Shown here: one piece after another, positions 1 to 7,728 of the stretch
Numbering within the stretch: position 1 is the first letter of the stretch
Layout of the letters: each line of letters opens with the position of its first letter
From: an uncultured Selenomonadales bacterium
GTDB taxonomy: Bacteria; Bacillota; Negativicutes; Selenomonadales; Selenomonadaceae
Assembly: GCA_937877545.1 (NCBI GenBank)
Contig: CALFJE010000114.1
Span: forward strand, 22,466-86,465
Length of the DNA stretch: 64,000 nucleotides
Direction: 5' to 3'
Position numbers and translations under genes: made by a program
Notes under the pieces: model-generated
Seen by the model: the letters and a program-made list of their open reading frames with translations, nothing else
What the model was told of the DNA's origin: nothing
The model's database searches: none

Positions 1-213
1 GAGCCGCGCCTCAATCACGCCGCTAAGCCCCGCCGCGTCAATGTTTTTAATCGCCGCCCCTAACGGGTGAATATTTTTTTCCGTGGCGATAACCTTGGAC
101 GCCCGCCCGCTTTCAATCAGCGCAATGGACAGGTAGCCGTGATCCGCGCCAACGTCGGCGACACGACTGCCCTCGCGCACAAAATTCATTACCGCCCGCA
201 TTCTCGAATCCAT
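1..213 (-). CDS. trmK: tRNA (adenine(22)-N1)-methyltransferase TrmK-like, N-terminal part
   Basis: Only the first 71 codons lie in the window; the rest continues past position 1. The reading frame opens at ATG 213 behind a GGAGG seven bases upstream. Residues 18-26 read VADVGADHG, the glycine-rich SAM-binding motif I of class I methyltransferases, followed by YLSIAL and VIATEK. This matches the start of the TrmK/YqfN family, which methylates N1 of A22 in tRNA. The family assignment rests on the N-terminal Rossmann segment alone, so another SAM-dependent methyltransferase remains possible. Confidence 0.65.
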   Translation of the reverse strand, partial: MDSRMRAVMNFVREGSRVADVGADHGYLSIALIESGRASKVIATEKNIHPLGAAIKNIDAAGLSGVIEARL

Positions 214-265
214 ATCAACGCCTCCCGCACATTTAAATTAAGGTTCGCTAATCGCGTAATATTTG

Positions 266-425
266 GAGCCGCCAAGGATGGCGGCTCCCCCGCAACAGAA
301 ACATGGATGTTTCTTTGCGGGCACCACGCTAAAATTATAAGACGGCGCGGATAGCCGCAACCCCAATACGCCCCTGCGAGGTGCCCTTTTCTTTGTTACT
401 TTCTTTTGGGCAAGCAAAAGAAAGT
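266..425. repeat. Interspersed three-hairpin repeat, copy A
   Basis: The gene-free stretch 214-529 holds three perfect short-loop hairpins. They are a 9-bp stem at 266-287 (loop AGGA), GAAACAT/ATGTTTC at 298-313 nested inside CCCGCAA 289-295 / TTGCGGG 315-321, and an 11-bp ACTTTCTTTTG stem at 398-425. A second copy with the same order lies at 9823-9986; its stem sequences differ but still pair. The remainder of 214-529 shows no convincing gene; its last bases (515-521, AAGGAGG) are the ribosome binding site of the next gene. Confidence 0.75.
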
Positions 426-529
426 TAATTAAAATCCACGTTTTATAAAAAGGGGGGACAGCTCCCGCGCTTTGATTGTAAAGGAAATTACTGCGCGGCA
501 ACGAATAAACCTGCAAGGAGGTTTTCTTA

Positions 530-3349
530 ATGGAACAGCGCAGATTATCGCCGTTTACGTTGTGGGCATTGGCGTTCGGCTGTTGCATAGGTTGGGGCTC
601 GTTCATCATGCCGGGCACGACCTTTTTGCCGACGGCGGGCACTGCCGGCACAACCGTTGCCATGGTGCTCGGCGCACTCGTCATGATTCTTATTGCCTAC
701 AACTACCATTTTGTCATGCAACGGCTCGCGGGCACGGGCGGCGTCTTTTCCTTTACCAAAAAGCTTTTCGGCGGCGACCATGCGTTTTTCTGCGCGTGGT
801 TCCTTTGGATTGCCTACGTCTCGTTGCTGTGGGCTAACGCTACCGCCGTAACGCTCATGGGCAGAAATTTGTTCGGCGACGTGCTCCAAATCGGCTTCCA
901 TTACAAATTCGCGGGCTATGACGTTTTCGGCGGCGAAGTCTTCGTTACGCTGATTTTACTTTGGATTTTCGGCATCATGTTTGCGCGTGTCATTCCCCTC
1001 GCCAAGCTCCTCCAAAAAATTGCGGCGGTCGTCCTGCTCGGCGGCGTGATTTTTATATTTATATCGTCGGTCAATGCGTTTGAGGCTCCGCAATTTTATT
1101 TCGTGGAAAACGAATCGCCCTTAAAGCAAGTCTTTATGATCGTCGCGCTGATTCCCTGGGCTTTTATCGGCTTCGAGACCATCTCCCAATACACGCACGA
1201 ATTCAAAGGCGGCACCGGCAAAGCCTTCACGATTATGGTTGCCGCCATAATCTGCGCGGGCGTCGTCTATATTCTCATGACCTGCCTGGCGACGCTGACT
1301 TTCCCTGCGCGTTTTACCGATTCCGTCGTTTACATTAAGGGATTGCAGACGCTTTCGGGTATCGAACGCGTCCCGACCTTTTACGTCGTGAGTGAAACTT
1401 TCGGCGGCACGGGCACGCTGATTTTGAGCGTCGTGATTTCATCCGCGCTGTGCACAAGTTTAATCGGCTACTATCGCTCCGTCGGCAACCTGACGCAATG
1501 TTTTGCAAGGGAAGAAATTCTGCCCAAATGGTTCGCCACGCGCCGTCACGCCACGATTTTTATTTTCGCCACGTCGCTGATAATCCCGTTTTTCGGGCGG
1601 ACGGTCGTCGGCTGGCTCACCGACGTGACTACGATTGGCGCAACCATTGCTTACGGCTACACCTCCGCCTGTGCTTACGTCTTGGCACGCCGCGAAGGCA
1701 ACCGCCGCGCCGAGATAACCGGCATCACGGGCTTTATCTGCGCGGTGCTCTTTACGTTTTTCCTGCTTATTCCAAATCTCTGGTCAATCAGCATTCTTAC
1801 CGACGAATCGTATTTTATCTTGTCGGTTTGGGGCTTGCTGGGCTTCGCGTATTTCAATTTCCTGTTCAAGCACAACGAACGCAGATTCGGCAACTCCACA
1901 ACGGTTTGGCTGATAATGTTCTTCCTGGTATTCTTCTCGGCGTTAATGTGGATGCGCGAAAAAATGTACGACGAGCTGGTCGTCTTCATTCAAGAGACGA
2001 ATACATTTTTCTCGGAAAACACAATCGCGCCGCGTTTCGCCTACACCAACAAGCAAATCTCAAAAATGCGCGATGTCCTGCTCGAAAACACGCTGATTCT
2101 GCTGATATTCACGGCAATGGGGCTGGCGTTCCTGTTCAGCATATACCTGCGAATTCAGCGCAAAGAAATGCTCGCTTTGGAGGAGCAAAAGCTTAAAGCC
2201 GAGGAAAGTTCCCGCGCCAAATCAACCTTCCTGTCGAATATGAGCCACGACATACGCACGCCCATGAACGCCATTATCGGCTACACGACGCTTGCCAACC
2301 GCGACGGCGTGACCTTCGACGACATGAAGGGTTTCCTTGCAAGGATTGACGTTTCGGGCAAGCACCTCCTCGACCTTATTAACGATATTCTGGAGATGAG
2401 CCGCATTGAATCGGGGCGCATGGAGCTGGAGCTTAGCGAGGTTGACCTTAAAAAAAATCTCGACGACCTTCAAACTATGTTCCGTACTCAAATGGAGGCA
2501 AAGGGCGTGGCGTTCGGCGTCGACGCGGCGGGAGTGCGCCACCGTTGGGTTCGTTGCGATAAAAATCGTTGGAACCGTATCCTGCTGAATTTGGTCGGCA
2601 ATGCCTACAAGTTCACGCCGAGCGGCAAGAGCGTCGACGTAACCTTAACCGAGCTTGAAGACGGTCGTTTTGAGTTGCGCGTCAAGGATACGGGTATCGG
2701 CATGTCGGAGGATTTCGCCAAAAAGGTTTTTGAGGCTTTCGAGCGCGAGCGCACCTCCACCGTCAGCGGCATACAGGGCACGGGGCTTGGCACCGCCATT
2801 ACAAAAAGTATCGTCGACCTTATGGGCGGCACCATTGACGTTGTGACGGCTAAGGGTGTCGGCACCGAGTTTATCGTCCGCGTGACCTTCGCGGTTATCG
2901 ATAAGCCCGACGTCGACGACGAGCCGGCGCAGATTGACGACTCCGCGCAGACAGACTTCAGCGGCGTGAAACTGTTGCTTGTCGAGGACATTGACGTTAA
3001 CCGCGAAATAGCGACGATGATGCTTGAGCAATTCGGCTTCGAGATTGAGACGGCAGTCAACGGACAAGACGCGGTCGATAAGGCGACTAAGGCGTCCTAC
3101 GACCTGATTTTAATGGATGTGCAAATGCCGATAATGAACGGCTACGAGGCGTCACAGGCGATAAGAAAAACCGGCAACCGCGTGCCGATAATCGCCATGA
3201 CGGCTAACGCAATGCCGGAGGACATAAAGCGGGCAAAAGAGGCGGGCATGAACGACCACATTGCCAAGCCGCTCGACGTGCCCAAAATGATGGAGACCAT
3301 TTCCCGCGTCTTAAAAAGCGACGGCAGTCAACGGACAAGACGCAGTTGA
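530..3349 (+). CDS. APC-type amino acid permease fused to hybrid histidine kinase with receiver
   Basis: This 939-residue protein joins a transporter to a two-component sensor. Residues 1 to about 450 carry roughly a dozen hydrophobic segments with an APC-superfamily amino acid permease character (N-terminal GCCIGWGSFIMPG). Another membrane segment lies near 515-540 and leads into a short coiled coil. The kinase follows: an H-box with SHDIRTPMNAIIG (His about 573), an N-box NLVGNAYKFTPSG, and G-boxes DTGIGMS and GTGLGTAI. A receiver domain with LMDVQMPIMNG (phospho-Asp about 863) closes the protein. ATG 530 sits behind AAGGAGG. The inference is that transport or binding of an amino acid is read directly by the kinase. 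The last 11 residues, after RVLK, are abnormal: they come from an out-of-frame duplicated segment (see the pseudogene that follows). Confidence 0.85.
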   Translation: MEQRRLSPFTLWALAFGCCIGWGSFIMPGTTFLPTAGTAGTTVAMVLGALVMILIAYNYHFVMQRLAGTGGVFSFTKKLFGGDHAFFCAWFLWIAYVSLLWANATAVTLMGRNLFGDVLQIGFHYKFAGYDVFGGEVFVTLILLWIFGIMFARVIPLAKLLQKIAAVVLLGGVIFIFISSVNAFEAPQFYFVENESPLKQVFMIVALIPWAFIGFETISQYTHEFKGGTGKAFTIMVAAIICAGVVYILMTCLATLTFPARFTDSVVYIKGLQTLSGIERVPTFYVVSETFGGTGTLILSVVISSALCTSLIGYYRSVGNLTQCFAREEILPKWFATRRHATIFIFATSLIIPFFGRTVVGWLTDVTTIGATIAYGYTSACAYVLARREGNRRAEITGITGFICAVLFTFFLLIPNLWSISILTDESYFILSVWGLLGFAYFNFLFKHNERRFGNSTTVWLIMFFLVFFSALMWMREKMYDELVVFIQETNTFFSENTIAPRFAYTNKQISKMRDVLLENTLILLIFTAMGLAFLFSIYLRIQRKEMLALEEQKLKAEESSRAKSTFLSNMSHDIRTPMNAIIGYTTLANRDGVTFDDMKGFLARIDVSGKHLLDLINDILEMSRIESGRMELELSEVDLKKNLDDLQTMFRTQMEAKGVAFGVDAAGVRHRWVRCDKNRWNRILLNLVGNAYKFTPSGKSVDVTLTELEDGRFELRVKDTGIGMSEDFAKKVFEAFERERTSTVSGIQGTGLGTAITKSIVDLMGGTIDVVTAKGVGTEFIVRVTFAVIDKPDVDDEPAQIDDSAQTDFSGVKLLLVEDIDVNREIATMMLEQFGFEIETAVNGQDAVDKATKASYDLILMDVQMPIMNGYEASQAIRKTGNRVPIIAMTANAMPEDIKRAKEAGMNDHIAKPLDVPKMMETISRVLKSDGSQRTRRS

Positions 3350-3530
3350 AAAGGCGTCACGGGCGGTAAGAAAAACCGGCAACCGCGTGCCGATAATCGC
3401 AATGACGGCTAACGCAATGCCGGAAGACATAAAGCGGGCAAAAGAGGCGGGCATGAACGACCACATTGCCAAGCCGCTCAACGTGCCCAAAATGCCGGAG
3501 ACTATTTCCCGCGTCTTAAAAAATTTATAG
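3323..3530 (+). pseudogene. Displaced, internally deleted copy of the receiver domain
   Basis: This stretch repeats the end of the preceding gene almost base for base. It starts with the segment encoding AVNGQDAV (also at 3053), jumps over the phosphoacceptor region, and resumes with RKTGNRVPIIAMTANAMP through ISRVLKNL and TAG at 3528-3530. The jump loses the whole LILMDVQMP block. The simplest reading is a tandem duplication of about 3053-3322 followed by an internal deletion. It pushed the original C-terminus (RVLKNL) out of frame and gave the kinase its new tail. There is no start codon with a ribosome binding site, so it is probably not translated. Confidence 0.8.
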
Positions 3531-3541
3531 GGGTGAACCTT

Positions 3542-4537
3542 ATGGCGGAACTTCAGTATTTGATTTTCACGGTGATAATTTTGGCGTTAGTCTTCGATTT
3601 TATAAACGGCTTCCACGACACGGCGAACGCCATAGCGACCTCGGTGAGCACCCGCGCCCTTTATCCGAATCACGCGATAATGATGGCGGCGGGTTTAAAT
3701 TTTGTCGGGGCAATGGTGTCAACGGGCGTCGCAAAGACGATAGGCGGCGACATCGTAAGTTCGGCAAGCCTGGTCAATGAAAAAGTCCTAATCGCCGCGC
3801 TTATCGGAGCGATTTTCTGGAACTTGCTGACGTGGAAATTCGGAATTCCGTCAAGTTCGTCACACGCGCTAATCGGCGGGCTAATCGGCGCGGTACTAAT
3901 CTCCGTGGGCACGAGCGGCTTGAATTGGCACGGCATAGGGAAAATATTCCTCGCGCTGATACTTTCGCCGGCAATCGCGTTCATGACGGGGATAATCATC
4001 ATGAACATAATCTTTCGCGTGTTCGAGGGATTTTCGCCGCACTACCTCAACGATAAATTTCGTAAAATGCAAGTGGTCTCGGCGGCGATGATAGCGTTTT
4101 CCAACGGCTCAAACGACGCGCAAAAATCTATGGGCATAATCACGTTGGCGTTGTTCAGCGGGGGATTCATATCGGAGTTTGAAGTCCCGACTTACGTTAA
4201 AGTGCTGTGCGCAACGGCAATGGCAATGGGCACGGCTACGGGCGGCTGGAGCATAATAAAAACGGTCGGCGGGAAAATCTTCAAGCTGGAGCCTCCGAGC
4301 GGATTTGCGGCGGACTTGAATTCGTCCTGCGTGGTATTCGGCGCGACGCTGTTGCACTTGCCCGTTTCGACGACGCACGTTGTATCCGGCTCAATAATGG
4401 GCGTGGGCACGGCAAAGCGGGTAAATGCGGTGCGTTGGGGCACGGCGCGGCAAATGGTGAAGGCGTGGGGCATGACGATACCGATAACGGCGGCAATCGG
4501 CGCGGCGTCGTTCGTGTTGGTCGAGGCGGTGTTTTAG
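3542..4537 (+). CDS. pit: Inorganic phosphate transporter, PiT family
   Basis: A hydrophobic protein of about 331 residues with the PiT signature GFHDTANAIATSVSTRAL near the N-terminus. It also has the internal second copy of that motif, AFSNGSNDAQKSMGI, near residue 190, as expected for the inverted-repeat PiT fold. The family moves phosphate across the cytoplasmic membrane with a cation. ATG 3542 follows AGGGGTG at a good distance; an in-frame GTG at 3533 is the alternative start. It lies directly after the kinase and its receiver remnant, on the same strand and with no terminator seen between, so co-transcription is likely. Confidence 0.9.
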   Translation: MAELQYLIFTVIILALVFDFINGFHDTANAIATSVSTRALYPNHAIMMAAGLNFVGAMVSTGVAKTIGGDIVSSASLVNEKVLIAALIGAIFWNLLTWKFGIPSSSSHALIGGLIGAVLISVGTSGLNWHGIGKIFLALILSPAIAFMTGIIIMNIIFRVFEGFSPHYLNDKFRKMQVVSAAMIAFSNGSNDAQKSMGIITLALFSGGFISEFEVPTYVKVLCATAMAMGTATGGWSIIKTVGGKIFKLEPPSGFAADLNSSCVVFGATLLHLPVSTTHVVSGSIMGVGTAKRVNAVRWGTARQMVKAWGMTIPITAAIGAASFVLVEAVF

Positions 4538-4539
4538 GC

Positions 4540-4569
4540 TTGACATTCTGTCTTATTCGATGCTAAAAT
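4540..4569 (+). promoter_or_regulatory. Sigma-70 type promoter for the 4633 gene
   Basis: TTGACA at 4540-4545 and TAAAAT at 4564-4569 are separated by 18 bases. They sit immediately after the phosphate transporter stop codon and about 60 bases upstream of the next start, so the small gene that follows probably has its own transcript. Confidence 0.65.
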
Positions 4570-4632
4570 ACGAATCGTGTTGAATTTAAAAATTCTGCGC
4601 GAAAATTTTAATCGAAAGGGGCAAATATCATC

Positions 4633-4992
4633 ATGACAAGCTCAAAAAGATTCGGAAGGCTTTACAGGTTCGATAAAGCCGAAATCGACAAGTACATTTC
4701 TGCGGAGGGAGGGAACTACAGATTGGGCGTGCTTGACGACGACGGGAATTTTATCGTTACTTACGTCGGCAGGGCTCAAGATTTAGAAAAGCGTTTAAAG
4801 GAGCACGATAACGACCCGCATTATTATGAATATTTCAGTGTTCGTTATGAGCCGAATGAGTTACGCCGCTACTACATTGAGTGTCGCGAGTATCACTATT
4901 GGCGCAAAAAATTTCCGCTCTATAATAAGAATCACCCCGCTAAGCCCGCCTGTTGCGACGATAAGTATACCTGTCCGGACTGCGGCAGATAG
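4633..4992 (+). CDS. Small GIY-YIG-like protein with C-terminal cysteine knuckle
   Basis: A 119-residue protein starting at ATG 4633 behind AAAGGGG. Residues 26-60 resemble the GIY-YIG nuclease core: a GNYRLGV strand, TYVGRAQDLEKRLKEH, then YYIECREYHYW, where a Glu could serve the usual catalytic role. The tail carries ACCDDKYTCPDCGR, which looks like a zinc-binding knuckle. Complete GIY-YIG enzymes have a tighter GIY...YIG spacing, so nuclease activity is not assured. It has its own promoter and a shared terminator downstream. The function is not known. Confidence 0.55.
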   Translation: MTSSKRFGRLYRFDKAEIDKYISAEGGNYRLGVLDDDGNFIVTYVGRAQDLEKRLKEHDNDPHYYEYFSVRYEPNELRRYYIECREYHYWRKKFPLYNKNHPAKPACCDDKYTCPDCGR

Positions 4993-5019
4993 TCACTGAG
5001 TAAACGTTTCAGACAAAAT

Positions 5020-5050
5020 AAAAACCGCCTCAAAATTCGGGGCGGTTTTT
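5020..5050. terminator. Bidirectional terminator between convergent genes
   Basis: A perfect 10-bp stem AAAAACCGCC/GGCGGTTTTT with an 11-base loop. It has A-runs on the left and T-runs on the right, so it can end transcripts from both sides: the 4633 gene and the Tad operon with its diguanylate cyclase. Confidence 0.85.
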
Positions 5051-5107
5051 GCTTTACCAAAAGTCAAAATTAGCAAAATCGCAGTGAGGAGCTTTGGCAA
5101 AGGGGGA

Positions 5108-6712
5108 TTAGTCTTCCTCCTCGTCTTCCAAGGCGAACAGCTCGCAATAGTAGCCGTTCTTGCCGCTGTTCTTGACGTGATAGACCGCCTTATCCGCCGA
5201 GGCAAACAGCGTATCATAATCGCGCCCGTTCTGCGGAGCAATCGCTATGCCGATACTCGCCGTCACGACGTGCGTCTTGCCCTCCACCGTCAAGTTGAAC
5301 GCGATTTGCTTAATCTGCTCCGCCTTGCGCACCACGACCTCCATATTCGGCAGGCTGTCCACGATAACAACAAACTCGTCGCCGCCGAAGCGTCCGATAC
5401 AATCATTTGGGCGGAAAATCTTGCGCAAGCCCTTCGCGAACTCGATAAGCACCTTGTCGCCGAACTGGTGTCCCATAAGGTCGTTGACTTCCTTAAAATG
5501 GTCAAGGTCAATCACGTACATTGCCATGAAAATATTGGTGTGCTCGTTCTCGTTGAAAGTCTTGAGCTTCATGCGGCAAAGATTTTCCATGGTTTTCTTG
5601 TTGAAAAGCTCAGTCAGCTTATCCAACTCCGACTCCAACTGATAGGCGTCGCGCTCGGAACGCAATTTCTTGAAAGCCGCCGCCACTTGCCCGAACTCGT
5701 CGTCGGCTTTAACTTCGATCTTATCAACCTTCGTATCGCCGCTTACAATCTCGTCGACAACGTTTGTCATCTCGATAATCGGCTTGGTAACGCGAATCGT
5801 CAGCAGATACGCCGCCAACGTCCCGATAAACAGCATGACAATCCCGAAGATAACCGCCTTAATCGCCTTGTCGTAGACTATATCCATAATGTAATGGTAA
5901 GGGCGAATCGTGACAATCACCCAGCCCGTCTCGACGTTGCGCGAATAGGTGGCAATCGAATCCTCGCCGTTAACGTCGACATGCAGGACGCCCGTGCTGT
6001 TGTAAATCCTGTCCAAAATGAACTTGTAGCTGTTGTCAATGGCGTAGTCGCTGCCCAGCCCGACAATATCATCGGAGTTGGCGATAATGCGCCCCGTCCT
6101 GTCCATGACGACGACCGAAATCTCGCTGTCGTCCAGATTCTGAACAAATTCCTGCAAGGCGTTGAGATTGAAATTTCTCTGCAACATGCCTACGGGTTTG
6201 CCCTCCGCGTCGCGCACGGAAACCTCCATGACGATAATCATCTTGCCGGTAGACATGCTCGTCAAAATATCGGAGACGTAATTGCGCCCTTTCATTGCCT
6301 CTTGGAAGTGTTGACGTTTGCTCAAGTTTACGCATTTCTCGCCGTCGGTGCGAATCAGCTGTTGCCCGTCGCCGCCCGTTACCGCCATTAAGTTGCTGTC
6401 GTCGAAAACGGCATTCGTGTCGTCCAAAAGTTTTGTAATGCTTTCGCGCTTTTCGTCGGTCGGGTTTTGAACGTAGTCAATCACATTCGGACTTAAAGCC
6501 AGCGATTGTAACACCGCCTGGTTTTTTTCAATGAGTGCCGTCACGTGCTCGGAGATAATTGCATTTCTGAGGGAGCCGTTTTGCTTGACGAAATCCTCCA
6601 GCTCGTCAATCGTGTTTATCGCGCTGACCGTTACGAGGATAATGAACGGTATCGCGCCCATGACGATAAAAAGAAAAAAAAGCTTTGCTCTGATACCTTT
6701 GCTAATTTCCAT
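5108..6712 (-). CDS. Membrane diguanylate cyclase (Cache-HAMP-GGDEF)
   Basis: A 534-residue protein. A membrane anchor lies near residues 12-32 and an extracytoplasmic region to about 280 has Cache-type sequence (MAVTGGDGQQLIRTDG, NFNLNALQEFV). A second membrane segment lies at about 285-307, followed by a HAMP linker (VTKPIIEMTNVVDEI) and a GGDEF domain. The active-site loop reads GRFGGDEF near 440. RPND sits five residues upstream of the GGDEF, the RxxD product-inhibition site, so an active, feedback-inhibited c-di-GMP synthase is predicted. It is the last gene of the Tad pilus operon, 15 bases after tadC, which suggests that c-di-GMP made here bears on pilus-mediated attachment. The binding-site ligand cannot be told. 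Only a weak AGGA precedes the start. Confidence 0.88.
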   Translation of the reverse strand: MEISKGIRAKLFFLFIVMGAIPFIILVTVSAINTIDELEDFVKQNGSLRNAIISEHVTALIEKNQAVLQSLALSPNVIDYVQNPTDEKRESITKLLDDTNAVFDDSNLMAVTGGDGQQLIRTDGEKCVNLSKRQHFQEAMKGRNYVSDILTSMSTGKMIIVMEVSVRDAEGKPVGMLQRNFNLNALQEFVQNLDDSEISVVVMDRTGRIIANSDDIVGLGSDYAIDNSYKFILDRIYNSTGVLHVDVNGEDSIATYSRNVETGWVIVTIRPYHYIMDIVYDKAIKAVIFGIVMLFIGTLAAYLLTIRVTKPIIEMTNVVDEIVSGDTKVDKIEVKADDEFGQVAAAFKKLRSERDAYQLESELDKLTELFNKKTMENLCRMKLKTFNENEHTNIFMAMYVIDLDHFKEVNDLMGHQFGDKVLIEFAKGLRKIFRPNDCIGRFGGDEFVVIVDSLPNMEVVVRKAEQIKQIAFNLTVEGKTHVVTASIGIAIAPQNGRDYDTLFASADKAVYHVKNSGKNGYYCELFALEDEEED

Positions 6713-6727
6713 TGTCCTAAACTTAAA

Positions 6728-7723
6728 TCAATCGCCGCCCAAACTCTTGAGCAACATGAACAGTGCCGGGAAAAGCAGCACGACGAACATTGACGGGAAA
6801 ATAAACATAACCATCGGGAAAATAATTTTGGCGGGAGCTTTTAAGGCTTCCGCTTTTACGTGTTGGCGGTGACGGTCGCGCATGTTGTCCGCCTGCTGCT
6901 TGAGCGTGCGCGTCATGCTCGTGCCGAGTTTCTCCGCCTGAATTACCGAGGTCGTGAACAAATAAACTTCCTCCAAATCGCAACGCCGCGCCACGTTCGT
7001 TAAGGCGTATTGGTGCGTCATGCCCAAGGATACGTCGTTTTGCATACGCTTGAACTCGTCAATCAGCGGTCCTTTCATGCGTTTGGTAAGCTTTGAAACT
7101 GCGCCGTCGAACGAAAGCCCCGCCTGCACGCTAACGCACAACAGGTCGAGGAATTCGGGCAACTGCTTGCGCAGGAGATTCTGCCGCTGTCGGATTTTGG
7201 AGTTGAGCACCGCGAACGGCAACGCCGCGCCCGTGAATACGCCCAGCCCAGTTATCATGATTCGTTGCAGGGGGTGAAGTTCCACCTCTTGAATCGCCGC
7301 GATTGTCAAAAGCGTCGTGCCGATTATCGACAGGAACCACATCACGACGAGCTTTTTAACGTCCCAAATGCCCAGCTTGCCTGCGCGGAAGATTTTATCT
7401 TCAAGTTGCGCTTTAATCTCTGCCGGCGCGAATTTTTGCATACGCTCGCTTAGCGCGGTGATAATCGGTCGGACTGCCCGCTCGAAGAAATCTTTCGGGA
7501 TATTGGAACGTTGGGGGCGTCGCGTGCCCGATGACATTTCGGCGGCGGTCGGCGTGGCGTTTTTGCGTTGCTTGGGATTTTTGGCGCGTTCAGCCTCCGC
7601 TGCGTCTATCATTTCGTTCAGACGCTTTCGCAACTGCGCTTCGGGGGTTTGCTTGACGTAAAGCAGTGCCGCGACGAATACGAACCACAGCAACGACGCG
7701 AAAAGCGCGATAAGTACAATCAT
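6728..7723 (-). CDS. tadC: Tad pilus inner-membrane protein TadC (T2SSF family)
   Basis: A 331-residue protein with an N-terminal membrane segment, a membrane pair around residues 115-160, the GspF/T2SSF core (LDLLCVSVQAGLSFDGAV) and a C-terminal membrane pair. TadC and TadB form the inner-membrane platform that the TadA ATPase acts on during Flp pilus assembly. The ATG at 7723 follows AGGAG nine bases upstream and lies five bases after tadA stops. Confidence 0.9.
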   Translation of the reverse strand: MIVLIALFASLLWFVFVAALLYVKQTPEAQLRKRLNEMIDAAEAERAKNPKQRKNATPTAAEMSSGTRRPQRSNIPKDFFERAVRPIITALSERMQKFAPAEIKAQLEDKIFRAGKLGIWDVKKLVVMWFLSIIGTTLLTIAAIQEVELHPLQRIMITGLGVFTGAALPFAVLNSKIRQRQNLLRKQLPEFLDLLCVSVQAGLSFDGAVSKLTKRMKGPLIDEFKRMQNDVSLGMTHQYALTNVARRCDLEEVYLFTTSVIQAEKLGTSMTRTLKQQADNMRDRHRQHVKAEALKAPAKIIFPMVMFIFPSMFVVLLFPALFMLLKSLGGD

Positions 7724-7728
7724 TCAGC

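Noticed and set aside
5084..6391. 435-codon plus-strand frame opposite the diguanylate cyclase
   Set aside because: The minus strand has a complete Cache-HAMP-GGDEF protein; the plus frame has no start signal and no recognisable motif.
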